The notes under the pieces: generated by a model
What the model was told of the DNA's origin: nothing
The model's input: the letters and a program-made list of their open reading frames with translations, nothing else
The model's database searches: none
Part shown: piece by piece, positions 1-8,926 of the stretch
Position numbering within the stretch: position 1 is the stretch's first letter
How the letters are laid out: each line of letters opens with the position of its first letter
Assembly: GCA_030824535.1 (NCBI GenBank)
Contig: JAVBXO010000074.1
Coordinates: forward strand, 1-35,843
DNA from: Azonexus sp.
GTDB taxonomy: Bacteria; Pseudomonadota; Gammaproteobacteria; Burkholderiales; Rhodocyclaceae
DNA length: 35,843 bases
Reading direction: 5' to 3'
Program-made: the position numbers and the translations under genes

Positions 1-55
1 CGGCGGTCGACCTTCATTTTTAGCCATTTTTCGGCCACTTTCAGTCACCGCCGCC

Positions 56-1120
56 ATGGAAGCACTCATCGAAACCCTGGGCGAAAAAACCGCCATCGCC
101 CTCACCGGCCTCGTCATCGGGCTGTTGTTCGGATTTTTTGCGCAGCGTTCGCGCTTCTGCCTGCGTTCCGCCTGCATCGAATTCTGGAATCGCGAAGGCA
201 GCGCCAAACAGGCGGTCTGGCTTTGTGCCTTCGCCGCCGCCGTGATCGCCACGCAGGTCTTCATCACCCTCGGCTGGCTCGATGTTTCGCAGGCACGCCA
301 ACTATCGGCCACCGGCAGCCTTTCCGGCGCGTTGCTCGGTGGACTGCTTTTCGGCATCGGCATGATCCTCGCGCGCGGCTGCTCATCACGCATGCTCGTG
401 CTGGCGGCCAATGGCAATCTGCGGGCGCTGCTCGCCGGGCTGATTTTCGCCGTCACCGCGCAAGCCTCGCTCAACGGCATTCTTTCGCCCGCGCGCAGCT
501 GGGTTTCCGGCTGGTGGACGATTGCCGGCGGCAGCGCCCGCGATCTGCTGGCGACAGCGCACCTCGGCCACCTTGGCGGCATCGTCTTCGGCCTGCTCTG
601 GCTGATTGGCGCCGTCTGGTTCATTCGCCGCAGCCGCATCCACCATCACGAATGGCTGTTCGGCCTGGGCGTCGGCCTGATGGTCGCCTGCGCCTGGCTC
701 GCCACCTACCAGATCAGCACCCAGAGTTTCGACATCATCCCGGTGCAAAGCCTCTCCTTCACCGGCCCTTCGGCCGACATGCTGATGCTTGTGCTGTCGC
801 CCCCCGGCCAACCCTGGGATTTCGACATCGGCCTGGTCCCCGGCGTCGTCCTCGGCTCCTTCCTCGCCGCACTGATCGGCCGCGAATTGAAGCTCGAAGG
901 CTTCAAGGACGGTCAGAGCATGCGCCGCTACATTGCCGGCGCCGTGTGCATGGGCTTCGGCGGCATGCTCGCCGGCGGCTGCGCGGTCGGTGCCGGCGTC
1001 TCAGGTGCCGCCATCTTCGCCCTCACCGCCTGGCTGACGCTGATCGCCATCTGGCTCGGCGCCGGGCTGACGAATAAACTCGTCGACCGTCGTCATTCCC
1101 AAGCGCCCCAGACACCCTGA
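56..1120 (+). CDS. YeeE/YedE-family sulfur-compound transporter
   Basis: Integral membrane protein of 354 residues in the YeeE/YedE (DUF395, sulphur transport) family, whose characterised members carry thiosulfate across the inner membrane through a relay of conserved cysteines. The family signatures are visible: RSRFCLRSAC with Cys35, ARGCSSR with Cys109, and AGGCAVGAG with Cys309, each in a hydrophobic segment. The chain is hydrophobic almost throughout, and its two halves resemble each other as in the family. The ATG at 56 is used because the N-terminus then matches the family, but no clear Shine-Dalgarno sequence precedes it. The next gene starts 4 bases after the stop, so the two are probably co-transcribed. 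A TusA/YeeD-like partner is not seen downstream; one could lie beyond the left edge. Its place a few kilobases from the sox operon suggests thiosulfate or sulfur import, which is inference. Confidence 0.85.
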   Translation: MEALIETLGEKTAIALTGLVIGLLFGFFAQRSRFCLRSACIEFWNREGSAKQAVWLCAFAAAVIATQVFITLGWLDVSQARQLSATGSLSGALLGGLLFGIGMILARGCSSRMLVLAANGNLRALLAGLIFAVTAQASLNGILSPARSWVSGWWTIAGGSARDLLATAHLGHLGGIVFGLLWLIGAVWFIRRSRIHHHEWLFGLGVGLMVACAWLATYQISTQSFDIIPVQSLSFTGPSADMLMLVLSPPGQPWDFDIGLVPGVVLGSFLAALIGRELKLEGFKDGQSMRRYIAGAVCMGFGGMLAGGCAVGAGVSGAAIFALTAWLTLIAIWLGAGLTNKLVDRRHSQAPQTP

Positions 1121-1124
1121 AGCC

Positions 1125-1865
1125 ATGATCAAAGCCATCCTCACCGGCCACACGCGCGGTCTCGGCGCCGCCCTGCGCGACGAACTGCTCGCCCGCGGCA
1201 TTGCCGTCCTCGGCCTCGCCCGCCAGCGCGCCGCCGAACAGCCACAACTGCAACAACACCTCATCGACCTCGGCGACAGCGCCACCCTCGCCACCTGGCT
1301 CGCCGGCCCGGCACTTGCCAATTTTCTCGCCGACGCCACGCAAGCCCTGCTGATCAACAACGCCGGCACGCTGCAGCCGATGGGGCCGGCCGGTATGCAA
1401 GACAACGCCGCCCTCGCCCGCGCCATCGCCCTCAACGTCGCTGCGCCGCTGCTGCTGACCAACAGCTTCATCGCCGCCAGCGGCCACCTTGCCGACCGGC
1501 GCATCCTGCACATTTCCAGCGGTGCGGCGCGCAACGCCTACCCCGGCTGGAACGCCTACTGCGCCGGCAAAGCCGCCCTCGACCGCCACGCCGAAGCGCT
1601 CAAGCTCGAAGCCGCCCCCGGCCTGCGCATCGCCAGCCTCGCCCCCGGCGTCATCGACACCGACATGCAAGCCGAAATCCGCGCCAGCGACGCCACCGCC
1701 TTCCCGCTACGTGACCGATTTGTCGCGCTCAAGGCCGGCGGGCAACTCAGTTCACCGACCAGCGCCGCCAAATCTGCGGTCGACCACCTTTTAAGTGCCA
1801 ATTTCGGCGAGAAGGTGCTGGTGGATGTGCGGGAGTTGGGGGGAACCGGAGAGGCACTCCCCTAA
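1125..1865 (+). CDS. Short-chain dehydrogenase/reductase (SDR)
   Basis: A 246-residue classical SDR-fold oxidoreductase. The N-terminal nucleotide-binding motif is TGHTRGLG (residues 7-14), followed by the structural NNAG motif at 78-81, the catalytic serine in HISSGAAR (Ser131/132) and the YxxxK pair Tyr145/Lys149 in AYCAGKA. Length is normal for the family. The overall shape resembles sepiapterin-reductase-like or YciK-like SDRs that probably use NADP(H), but the substrate cannot be read from sequence. It starts 4 bases after the YeeE-type gene and so is probably in its operon; nothing in the protein ties it to sulfur chemistry. Confidence 0.85.
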   Translation: MIKAILTGHTRGLGAALRDELLARGIAVLGLARQRAAEQPQLQQHLIDLGDSATLATWLAGPALANFLADATQALLINNAGTLQPMGPAGMQDNAALARAIALNVAAPLLLTNSFIAASGHLADRRILHISSGAARNAYPGWNAYCAGKAALDRHAEALKLEAAPGLRIASLAPGVIDTDMQAEIRASDATAFPLRDRFVALKAGGQLSSPTSAAKSAVDHLLSANFGEKVLVDVRELGGTGEALP

Positions 1866-1991
1866 GGCGCCCTTCCCTGCCGGGTCTTCAATTTGGCATA
1901 AATTCCCCGTGAAATCGTTCGGCATGCCAGCTATCATCAACTATGCAGTCATGATGAACAGCACAGCATCAAGCAGCCAAACCAACTTTGG

Positions 1992-4538
1992 ATGGTGGCG
2001 AACGAGGAGACGATGATGCCTAAGCCCCCAGCGAATGCTATGAGCGAATCTGCGCCAATTGGCAACCCATCCCAGGAAAGTTTGCTCTGGTACGGCCGTG
2101 CCATGGAGCATCTGGTCGAGATCGTGCAGCAGTTATCCCTAGCCCGCGACCTGAACAAGGTCATGGAGATCGTCAAGCATGCCGCCCGCGATCTCACGGG
2201 CGCGGATGGCGCAACCTTTGTACTCCGCGATGGCGATCTGTGTCATTACGCCGACGAGGATGCCATCAGCCCGCTGTGGAAAGGGCAACGCTTCCCGATG
2301 AACATCTGCATCAGCGGCTGGGCCATGCTGAACCGCCAGCCAGCAGTCATCGAGGATATTTATGCCGATCCGCGCATCCCCGCCGATGCTTACCGCCCCA
2401 CGTTCGTCAAAAGTCTGGTCATGGTGCCGATCAGGACTATCGACCCGATTGGCGCCATCGGCAACTACTGGGCCCACTCCTGCCGCCCGACAGCGGAGCA
2501 GCTAAAAATCCTTCAGGCGCTGAGCGACACGACCGCGGTGGCCCTCGAAAACATCCGCCTCTATGGTGAGCTCGACAAGCGAGTGAGAGAACGGACTGCG
2601 GAGCTGGAAACCATCCTCAACAATGTCCAGGCCGGGGTCGTTTTCGCCAGCGCGGGCCAGATCTTGCGCGCCAATCCCAAGGCTGCCGAACTGTTCGGCT
2701 TTAGCAGCGCCGCGCATTTTGCCGGCCAGCCCTTGCCCGCCCTGCTGCCCCTTACCGGCGTTGAACCCTGCGCCAGCGAACCCGGGGATACCCAGGCAGC
2801 GGAGCGTGTTTTCGACACGGAACTGGAACTGGAATGCCAGGACGGTGGCCGCTTCTGGGCTCACGTCATCGGCCAACCGCTCGATCCCGCCATTTATCCC
2901 CAGGGTGCAATCTGGCTGATCGAGGACATCAGTGCCAGCAAGGAAAAGGAAAGCCTCCTCGTCCGCATGCGGGAATCCGCCGAAGCTGCCACCCAGGCGA
3001 AGAGCGCCTTCCTGGCCAGCATGAGCCATGAAATCCGGACGCCGATGAATGCCATCATCGGCATGACCCATCTGCTGCGTCAATCCCCCCTGGACGACGA
3101 ACAGCGGCAGCGCCTGCGCAAGATCGACTCGGCCGCCTACCATCTGCTGTCGATCATCAACGACATTCTCGACCTGTCAAAGATCGAAGCCGGCCGCATG
3201 GAGTTCGAGGACATCGATTTCGCCTTGGGCGAGGTGCTGGACCACACTTTTTCCATGATCGGTGAAGCGGCGAAAAACAAGGGTTTGGCGGTCCTGGTGG
3301 ATTACGACAACGCACCGCTCTGGTTGCGTGGCGACCCTGTCCGGCTACGCCAGGGCCTGCTCAATTACGCCGGCAACGCCATCAAGTTCACCGAGCGCGG
3401 CAGCATCGTGTTACGCGCCAGGCTGGAAGCAGAAGACGGCGACCTGCTCCGCATCCGCTTCGAGGTTGGCGACACCGGCCCCGGTATCGCCCCCGAGGTC
3501 AAGGCCAAGCTCTTTGAAGCCTTCGAGCAAGGCGATGTCTCAACGACCCGCCGCCATGGCGGCACCGGCCTCGGCCTGGCCATCACCCGCCGCCTGGCGC
3601 GCATGATGGGCGGTGATGCGGGGGTCACGAGCGAGCCCGGCAAGGGCAGCACCTTCTGGTTCTCGGCACAACTGCACCGTGGCCAGGGCGCGGGCCAGAA
3701 GCTCGAAGCGGCGCGCAAGCTGGATGCCGCCGATGAACTGATCCGCAGCCGTGCCGGCGCCCGTATCCTGCTCGCCGAAGACAACGAGATCAACCGCGAA
3801 GTGGCGCTTGATGTGCTGCAGGCCGTCGGCCTGATCGTGGACACGGCGATTAATGGTCATGCCGCTGTCGAAATGGCGCGCGCCCATCCCTACGACCTGG
3901 TCCTCATGGATGTCCAGATGCCGGAACTCGATGGCCTTGAGGCCACGCACCTCATCCGCAAGTTGCCAAACTGGCGAGGCATCCCCATCCTGGCGATGAC
4001 CGCCAATGTTTTCGAGGAGGACAGGCGAAATTGTCTGGCCGCCGGCATGAACGATTTCATCTCCAAACCCTTCGACCCCGACCTGCTCTACGGGGCGCTC
4101 CTGCAATGGTTGCCGCCGAAGACAAACGCCATGAAGGCGACCGCCCCCCAGCCGCTCCCTACTGCAAACACCCTGGAAGCGTCGCTGCTGGTGGTCGAAG
4201 GGCTCGATCTGGTGCAAGGCCTGGCCATGCTGGGAAACCGCTGGCCGCTCTATTTGCGCACCTTGACCCTGCTGGCGGACAAGCATGGTCAAGATCCGGA
4301 ATACTTGCGCCGGGCTGTCGCGGAAAACGACACCGCTGGCATGCGCAGCCTCGCCCACACCCTCAAGGGAGCGGCTGGAAGCCTGGGCGCCCGCAGCGTC
4401 AGTCAGGCCGCCGAGGATTTGCTCGCCGCCGCGCACCGGGAAGAGCGCGATCTCTCCCGGCACGCCTTACACCTGGCTACGACGCTGGAAAAGCTCGTCG
4501 AGCAACTGCACCGGATACTGCCGGCAGCGGCCAACTGA
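1992..4538 (+). CDS. Orphan hybrid sensor histidine kinase (GAF-PAS-HisKA-HATPase-REC-HPt)
   Basis: Cytoplasmic-looking hybrid kinase of up to 848 residues without membrane segments. Order of domains, numbered from base 1992: GAF (about 45-190), a short coiled coil, PAS (about 208-320), HisKA with phospho-acceptor His346 in the [10 protein letters not shown] motif, HATPase ([17 protein letters not shown]), a receiver domain with Asp640 in [11 protein letters not shown], and a C-terminal HPt with His789 in [11 protein letters not shown]. This is a complete internal phosphorelay with no output domain, and no cognate response regulator is adjacent. The start is probably ATG 2013 or 2016 instead of 1992, because GAGGAGA at 2004-2010 sits just before them. 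It converges on soxB with only 77 bases between. A role in sensing linked to sulfur metabolism is possible from location only. Confidence 0.9.
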   Translation: MVANEETMMPKPPANAMSESAPIGNPSQESLLWYGRAMEHLVEIVQQLSLARDLNKVMEIVKHAARDLTGADGATFVLRDGDLCHYADEDAISPLWKGQRFPMNICISGWAMLNRQPAVIEDIYADPRIPADAYRPTFVKSLVMVPIRTIDPIGAIGNYWAHSCRPTAEQLKILQALSDTTAVALENIRLYGELDKRVRERTAELETILNNVQAGVVFASAGQILRANPKAAELFGFSSAAHFAGQPLPALLPLTGVEPCASEPGDTQAAERVFDTELELECQDGGRFWAHVIGQPLDPAIYPQGAIWLIEDISASKEKESLLVRMRESAEAATQAKSAFLASMSHEIRTPMNAIIGMTHLLRQSPLDDEQRQRLRKIDSAAYHLLSIINDILDLSKIEAGRMEFEDIDFALGEVLDHTFSMIGEAAKNKGLAVLVDYDNAPLWLRGDPVRLRQGLLNYAGNAIKFTERGSIVLRARLEAEDGDLLRIRFEVGDTGPGIAPEVKAKLFEAFEQGDVSTTRRHGGTGLGLAITRRLARMMGGDAGVTSEPGKGSTFWFSAQLHRGQGAGQKLEAARKLDAADELIRSRAGARILLAEDNEINREVALDVLQAVGLIVDTAINGHAAVEMARAHPYDLVLMDVQMPELDGLEATHLIRKLPNWRGIPILAMTANVFEEDRRNCLAAGMNDFISKPFDPDLLYGALLQWLPPKTNAMKATAPQPLPTANTLEASLLVVEGLDLVQGLAMLGNRWPLYLRTLTLLADKHGQDPEYLRRAVAENDTAGMRSLAHTLKGAAGSLGARSVSQAAEDLLAAAHREERDLSRHALHLATTLEKLVEQLHRILPAAAN

Positions 4539-4615
4539 CTTCTGTGGTCGACTGCCGGCACCAAGCCATTTTCAGCAGGCAGTCACTCGTCAATGTCGGG
4601 TAACAAGCACGGCTG

Positions 4616-6337
4616 TCAGGCAATCCCCGGATTCCCCGCTGCACCCTTCAAGGTCGGCAGGTTCAAATTGACCGGCTTGACGGTCTTGATGTCGCGCAGG
4701 TATTCAGCCACGACTTCCCAGATCGGTGCGCCGACGCCCTTGGCTTCTTCCGAGACTGGTGCCCAGCCGGCGACCTTGTAGGTCTTGGCGGGGTCAATCG
4801 GCTGGCCCTTGAGCATCATGTTCTGGATGCGCTGGCCCATTTTGGCGGTCGGATCGCAGGTCCATTGCAGGCCGCCAACGCGCACCATGTCACCGCCCTG
4901 CTGATAGTAGGGGTCGGGGTTGAACAGGTTGTCGCAGACGTCTTCGAGCACGGTCTTGATCATCTCGCCGCTCATGTTGGTGACTGTCGTCCATGGGTAG
5001 GTAATCGCCGTCTGGTCGAGCACGTGTTCCATCAGGATGGGCTGACCGGGCAGCAGCGAGGTCCCCCAGCGGAAGCCGGGCGAGAAGGCGATTTCGGCGT
5101 CCTTGACCTTCATCAGTGAGTCGAGGATGACCTGGTCGAAGGTGCCGTTGAAGTTGCCACGACGGTAGAGCAGGCCTTCGGTGACGGCGAGCTTTTCGTT
5201 GAGCTTGGACAGGTAAGGCGCGCGCGCCTTGTCGATCAGCGTCTGCATGGCCTTGTCGGCGGGCAGCAGGTTGGCAAAAACAGGCAAGAGCTTGTAACGG
5301 AAGTCGGCGATCTTGCCGTTCTTCACGTCAAAATCGAGCACGCCGAGGTACTTGCCGTTGGAGCCGGCATTGGTCACCAGCGTCTGACCGCCGGCGTTCT
5401 TGACGACGACCGGGGCGGGCATGCCGTCGTGCGTGTGGCCGCCAAGGATGGCGTCGATGCCTTTGACGCGCGACGCCATCTTGAGGTCGACGTCCATGCC
5501 GTTGTGCGAGAGCACGACGACGACCTGCGCACCAGCGGCGCGGGCTTCGTCGACGGTCTTCTGCATATTCTCTTCCTGGATGCCGAAGCTCCAGTTCGGC
5601 GTCTGCCAGCGCGGGTTGGCAATCGGCGTGTAGGGGAAAGCCTGGCCGATGATGGCAACCGGCACGCCGCTCATGTTCTTCATCACGAAGGGCTTGAACA
5701 CGGCATCGCCGAAGTCGGTGGTCTTGACGTTCTGGGCGACGATGTCGATCTGGCCGGCGAAATCCTTTTCTTCGATTTCCTTGACCCGGGCTTCGCCGTA
5801 GGTTGATTCCCAGTGCAAGGTCATGACATTGACGCCGAGCGCCTTGCAGGCGTCGACCATGTCCTGGGCATTCGACCACAGCGCCGTGCCGGAACCTTGC
5901 CAGGTGTCGCCGCCGTCAAGCAGCAGTGCGCCGGGACGGTTGGCCTTCATGCGTTTGACCAGCGTTGCCAGGTGCGCAAAACCGCCGACCTTGCCGTAGG
6001 TCTCGGCGGCTTTTTCAAAATTCAGATAGGTGTAGGCGTGCGCTTCAAGGCTGTTCGGCTTGAAGCCAAAGTGCTTGAGCAGATTGTCGCCAACGAGGTG
6101 CGGCACCTTGCCGAACTGCTCGCCAAAACCGAGGTTGACGTTGGGTTCGCGGAAATAAATCGGCAGCAGCTGGGCATGGCAGTCGGTGATGTGCAGCAGG
6201 CTGACGTTGCCGAATTTCGGCAGATCATAAAGTTTGGCAGCGCCCTTCTCGGCCAGGGCCAGTTCGCTGTGCAGGGACATGCCGCCAGCAGCAGCAACGG
6301 CCAGCACCTGGAGGAATTCGCGACGATTCATGCTCAT
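4616..6337 (-). CDS. soxB: SoxB, sulfate-releasing thiol esterase of the Sox system
   Basis: Periplasmic dimanganese enzyme of the 5-prime-nucleotidase/metallophosphatase family that hydrolyses the sulfonate from cysteine-S-thiosulfonate carried on SoxY, releasing sulfate. Visible metal-site motifs are HITDCHAQ (Asp52, His54), DGGDTWQG (141-148) and a later GGHTHDG. A twin-arginine signal is seen at the N-terminus (NRREFLQ followed by a hydrophobic stretch to about residue 30), as expected for export with folded metal centres. The start at 6337 (573 residues) is preferred over 6361 because AGGAA lies six bases upstream. It is the last gene of the sox operon and is separated from soxX by a REP-like inverted repeat. 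Confidence 0.97.
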   Translation of the reverse strand: MSMNRREFLQVLAVAAAGGMSLHSELALAEKGAAKLYDLPKFGNVSLLHITDCHAQLLPIYFREPNVNLGFGEQFGKVPHLVGDNLLKHFGFKPNSLEAHAYTYLNFEKAAETYGKVGGFAHLATLVKRMKANRPGALLLDGGDTWQGSGTALWSNAQDMVDACKALGVNVMTLHWESTYGEARVKEIEEKDFAGQIDIVAQNVKTTDFGDAVFKPFVMKNMSGVPVAIIGQAFPYTPIANPRWQTPNWSFGIQEENMQKTVDEARAAGAQVVVVLSHNGMDVDLKMASRVKGIDAILGGHTHDGMPAPVVVKNAGGQTLVTNAGSNGKYLGVLDFDVKNGKIADFRYKLLPVFANLLPADKAMQTLIDKARAPYLSKLNEKLAVTEGLLYRRGNFNGTFDQVILDSLMKVKDAEIAFSPGFRWGTSLLPGQPILMEHVLDQTAITYPWTTVTNMSGEMIKTVLEDVCDNLFNPDPYYQQGGDMVRVGGLQWTCDPTAKMGQRIQNMMLKGQPIDPAKTYKVAGWAPVSEEAKGVGAPIWEVVAEYLRDIKTVKPVNLNLPTLKGAAGNPGIA

Positions 6338-6365
6338 ATCAATTTCCTGAAAAATAGTCATTGCT

Positions 6366-6430
6366 CCGTCGTCCCCGCGCAGGCGGGGACCCAGTCGGCG
6401 GCTGGATTCCCGCCTACGCGGGAATGACGG
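6366..6430. repeat. REP-like inverted repeat between soxX and soxB
   Basis: Two arms of about 29 bases, 6366-6394 and 6402-6430, are near-perfect inverted copies separated by 7 bases. Each arm contains its own small palindrome (CCCGCG, one base, AGGCGGG or near copy). The layout resembles the dispersed extragenic palindromes common in betaproteobacteria. It fills most of the 112-base gap between soxX and the soxB start, so the RNA would fold strongly between these two cistrons. Confidence 0.85.
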
Positions 6431-6449
6431 GGATTGCTGGCATCGATGA

Positions 6450-7097
6450 TCAGTCCTTATTGACCGGCGATTCCGGGTCGATCAGGAAGGCGACGATGTG
6501 GGTGATCTGCTCCGGCGTCAGCCAGCCATGCAGGCCGAAGCGCGGCATGTTGGTACAGGCGGTGAAGGCGTTGGAGTTGTACACCTTGTCGTAGGCGTAC
6601 TTGACCATCTCCGGCGAATTGCCACGGATCTTGCCAAAGTGTTGCAGGCTGGGGCCGATGGTGCCGTAGGCGATTTCCTTCTTCGCCAGTTGGTGACAGG
6701 CGTAGCAGTTGCCACCCTTGAGGCGTCCCGGCGGGTCGGGCTGGATGAAGCCGACGTGACCACCAGTACCGACGGCAGCAAGCTTCTCGCCTTCCTTCCA
6801 GTTGCCCATCAGCTTGCCGCTGGCCGGGTACTTGATGGTCGCCATGTTGGCTTTTTCGAGCTGCTGACCGATCTTGCGCGGCGGGTTGTCGCGATAGGTG
6901 CCGCAGGTCTGCATCGTTTCGTCCTGCATCAGGCGCAGCTTCCATTCCTTCGGTCCATCCTCGCGGAAGGAGGCGCGGAATATCTGTTCGGCGTCGTCGG
7001 CATACTTGCCACCGGGTGCTTCGACCGGCTTGCCGGCGAAGCTGAGGCTGCTCAGTGCTACGGTGCACAGGCCAAAAAGGGCAATTTTCAGTTTCAT
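6450..7097 (-). CDS. soxX: SoxX, c-type cytochrome subunit of SoxXA
   Basis: A 215-residue exported monoheme cytochrome c. With SoxA it forms the heme complex that joins thiosulfate oxidatively to the SoxY cysteine. A Sec signal peptide covers about residues 1-21, and the heme site is CYACH (Cys131, Cys134, His135). A methionine in the later TNMPRFG segment is the likely distal ligand. It is of the longer SoxX type with an N-terminal extension of about 90 residues before the cytochrome fold. GAGGGGAA precedes the ATG. It lies 13 bases downstream of soxA, so the two subunits should be translated together. Confidence 0.95.
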   Translation of the reverse strand: MKLKIALFGLCTVALSSLSFAGKPVEAPGGKYADDAEQIFRASFREDGPKEWKLRLMQDETMQTCGTYRDNPPRKIGQQLEKANMATIKYPASGKLMGNWKEGEKLAAVGTGGHVGFIQPDPPGRLKGGNCYACHQLAKKEIAYGTIGPSLQHFGKIRGNSPEMVKYAYDKVYNSNAFTACTNMPRFGLHGWLTPEQITHIVAFLIDPESPVNKD

Positions 7098-7110
7098 GTT
7101 ATTTCCCCTC

Positions 7111-7926
7111 TTAGCGCTTGATTCCCGGCGTTTCCATGACGGTGCCGGTCGCAGTTTTTTGCAGGTAGGTTTCCAGCGCGATGATCGAATCAGCCAGATA
7201 GTTCGGCTCGGGCCAGCGGGCCTGACGCATGCAGTCGATCAGACGGCGCTGCATCGTCCACACCGTACCCTGCGAGACGCGATAAGACGGCCAGGTTTTC
7301 ATCGCAAAACCAGCGCCTTCCTGGGTAGTCAGATTGCCGAGCTCCTGCAGGCGGATGCGCTTGCCTTCCTGTCCATGGCAGATCGAACAGGAAAAATCCT
7401 GCGGGCCGGAGCGACGATAGAAAATGTACTCACCCATTTTCGCCATCTTCGCTTCTTCGGGATGCGTCGCCGGCACCTTGATCTTCATGCCGTTCGACTT
7501 GGCGCCAATAAAGGTGACCAGCGCCTCGATGTCGGAATCCTTGCCCGGCTTGGAGTACCACTGCTTGGTCGCTTCAGCCAGGGTGAAGCCTTGCAGGGTC
7601 ATCATGCAATGCACGAGACGGGACTCGACGTCCATGACCTTGTTGGTGTCCTTGAAATATTTCGGCAGGCTGGCGTAGGCGCCTTCGAGCTTGCCCGGCC
7701 CCTGACCGAGGTCACACTGTTCGAGCGAGGCATTCTTCGGGCCACGCTTTTCCAGCCACAGGCCTTCGCCCTTGACCTCGAACAGATCGGCCGGATTGCC
7801 ATCGGCCAGTGCTTCGCGATATTTCGCGAGCTCATCGGCAATCTTGCTGTCCTGAGCCAGCGTGCTGCCAATGGAAGCGACAGCCAGAACCACAGTGGCC
7901 AGCGCTTTGAGTGAAACTTGAGTCAT
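7111..7926 (-). CDS. soxA: SoxA, c-type cytochrome subunit of SoxXA (monoheme type)
   Basis: Catalytic subunit of SoxXA, 271 residues with a Sec signal peptide of about 24. The single heme motif is CSICH (Cys180, Cys183, His184). Cys232 in LIDCMRQ matches the cysteine ligand that becomes the persulfide-modified active-site thiolate. The other heme site found in diheme SoxA is absent; Cys71 and Cys107 remain and are expected to form a disulfide, as known for monoheme SoxA. The start at 7926 is preferred over an upstream ATG at 7953 because GGAGGAG lies directly before it and the signal peptide then begins properly. Confidence 0.96.
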   Translation of the reverse strand: MTQVSLKALATVVLAVASIGSTLAQDSKIADELAKYREALADGNPADLFEVKGEGLWLEKRGPKNASLEQCDLGQGPGKLEGAYASLPKYFKDTNKVMDVESRLVHCMMTLQGFTLAEATKQWYSKPGKDSDIEALVTFIGAKSNGMKIKVPATHPEEAKMAKMGEYIFYRRSGPQDFSCSICHGQEGKRIRLQELGNLTTQEGAGFAMKTWPSYRVSQGTVWTMQRRLIDCMRQARWPEPNYLADSIIALETYLQKTATGTVMETPGIKR

Positions 7927-7963
7927 TGCAACTCCTCCGGGGTATTGCAGCAAAAATATTGCC

Positions 7964-8007
7964 GCAAAAAGAACGGCAGTCGCGGTCTGCGCCGCGTTGC
8001 TGCCGTT
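7964..8007 (-). terminator. Terminator-like hairpin inside the sox operon, soxZ/soxA gap
   Basis: On the minus strand AACGGCAG (8007-8000) pairs with CTGCCGTT (7979-7972), the stem continues with CGCGG/CCGCG after a small bulge, and the hairpin is followed by CTTTTT. This has the form of a Rho-independent terminator although it stands between soxZ and soxA in the same operon. It could act as an attenuator reducing soxAXB relative to soxCDYZ, or stabilise the 3-prime end of a processed RNA. Confidence 0.55.
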
Positions 8008-8022
8008 TGCACGCGCACTCGC

Positions 8023-8334
8023 TTAATTGATGACCGCTTCGTCGGTACGGCTGTCGCCCTTGTTGTCCTTCCAGGACACGACAACCTTGTCACCCTTGGC
8101 GCCGCCCTTGAACTTGAAGGCGAGGTAGGGATTCTTGGAAACGGACGGGCCGAACTCGGCAGCCAGCACAATCTTGTCGCCCAGCTTGGCGGTCAGTTCG
8201 GTGATGAACCAGGCCGGAACAACCGCACCAGCGGCATCCTTGCGCTGGCCGGTTTCCATTTCGTGGCTGATCAAGGCCTTGATTTCAGTAACGCCGTCCT
8301 TGTTGGCGGCGCGGATTTTCATCGGATTGCCCAT
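8023..8334 (-). CDS. soxZ: SoxZ, partner of the SoxY sulfur carrier
   Basis: Small 103-residue immunoglobulin-fold protein that forms the SoxYZ complex holding the growing sulfur intermediate in the periplasm. Its length and segments such as VTEIKALISHEMETG and NPYLAFKFKG are typical of SoxZ. It has no signal peptide, as expected, because it is exported with the Tat-signal-bearing SoxY. AGGAG seven bases upstream supports the ATG at 8334. It is separated from soxY by 101 bases containing a heptamer repeat, an unusually large gap for this otherwise tightly linked pair. Confidence 0.96.
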   Translation of the reverse strand: MGNPMKIRAANKDGVTEIKALISHEMETGQRKDAAGAVVPAWFITELTAKLGDKIVLAAEFGPSVSKNPYLAFKFKGGAKGDKVVVSWKDNKGDSRTDEAVIN

Positions 8335-8344
8335 TTGATGCTCC

Positions 8345-8430
8345 TAGTTGTTAGTTGCTAGTCATTAGTCGCTAGCTATTGATCGCGGGTGTTGTCGTTG
8401 CTAATAACTAACTACTAGCAACTAGCAACT
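8345..8430. repeat. Heptamer-periodic inverted repeat between soxY and soxZ
   Basis: TAG recurs exactly every 7 bases at 8345, 8352, 8359, 8366 and 8373, giving units such as TAGTTGT and TAGTTGC. After a 25-base spacer, CTA recurs every 7 bases at 8401, 8408, 8415 and 8422 (CTAGCAA units). The two halves are inverted copies: bases 8346-8375 match the reverse complement of 8401-8430 at 24 of 30 positions. The composition is AT-rich compared with the flanking genes. It could fold into a long hairpin between two co-translated cistrons. Confidence 0.85.
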
Positions 8431-8435
8431 GTTTC

Positions 8436-8903
8436 TCAGCCGCCGCAGCCACCCAGGGTGACCTTGATTTCCTTGGTCGCCATGAAGAACTTGCCGTCCG
8501 ACTTGACCAGGGCGTAGATGTTCGAGGTCTGGCCCATCTTGACGCGCGTCTGGATGTTGGCTTCGGTGCCTTCCGGCAGCGTGAAGCTGGCGGCCAGGGC
8601 GTTCGGGTTCTTTTCGATGAGGATCGCGACCATGGTCACGTTCGGCAGCGAGGTGGCCACGCCCACCGGCACGACGGCGCCGTTTTCGGCGATGTCCGGA
8701 CCGGTAACCTGGACGTCCTTGCTGTCAGCCGGCGCGCCGGCGCCCATGGCCTTGAGCGTGTCAGCCATGCTCTTGGCGTCGAAGGCTGCCTTGTTCCAGT
8801 CGGCCAGGGCCATGCCCGGGGTGATGATGCCGGCGGCAGCCAGCACGGAAAGAAGCGCGGCACCTGAGCCGGTCTTCAGTACATTGCGACGTTGATTGTT
8901 CAT
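8436..8903 (-). CDS. soxY: SoxY, sulfur-carrier protein
   Basis: Periplasmic carrier of 155 residues whose C-terminal swinging arm binds the sulfur intermediates. The last five residues are GGCGG, the invariant SoxY carrier motif, with Cys153 as the attachment site. The N-terminus carries a twin-arginine signal (RRNVLKTG then a hydrophobic stretch). The start at 8903 is chosen over 8951 because GAGGAG lies just upstream and the Tat signal then begins at residue 5. It begins 23 bases after the soxD stop. Confidence 0.97.
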   Translation of the reverse strand: MNNQRRNVLKTGSGAALLSVLAAAGIITPGMALADWNKAAFDAKSMADTLKAMGAGAPADSKDVQVTGPDIAENGAVVPVGVATSLPNVTMVAILIEKNPNALAASFTLPEGTEANIQTRVKMGQTSNIYALVKSDGKFFMATKEIKVTLGGCGG

Positions 8904-8926
8904 AACTTCTCCTCTCAGAAATTGAA

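Noticed and set aside
7111-7926. Missing second heme site in SoxA taken as a defect
   Set aside because: Monoheme SoxA with a disulfide in place of the lost heme is an established type.
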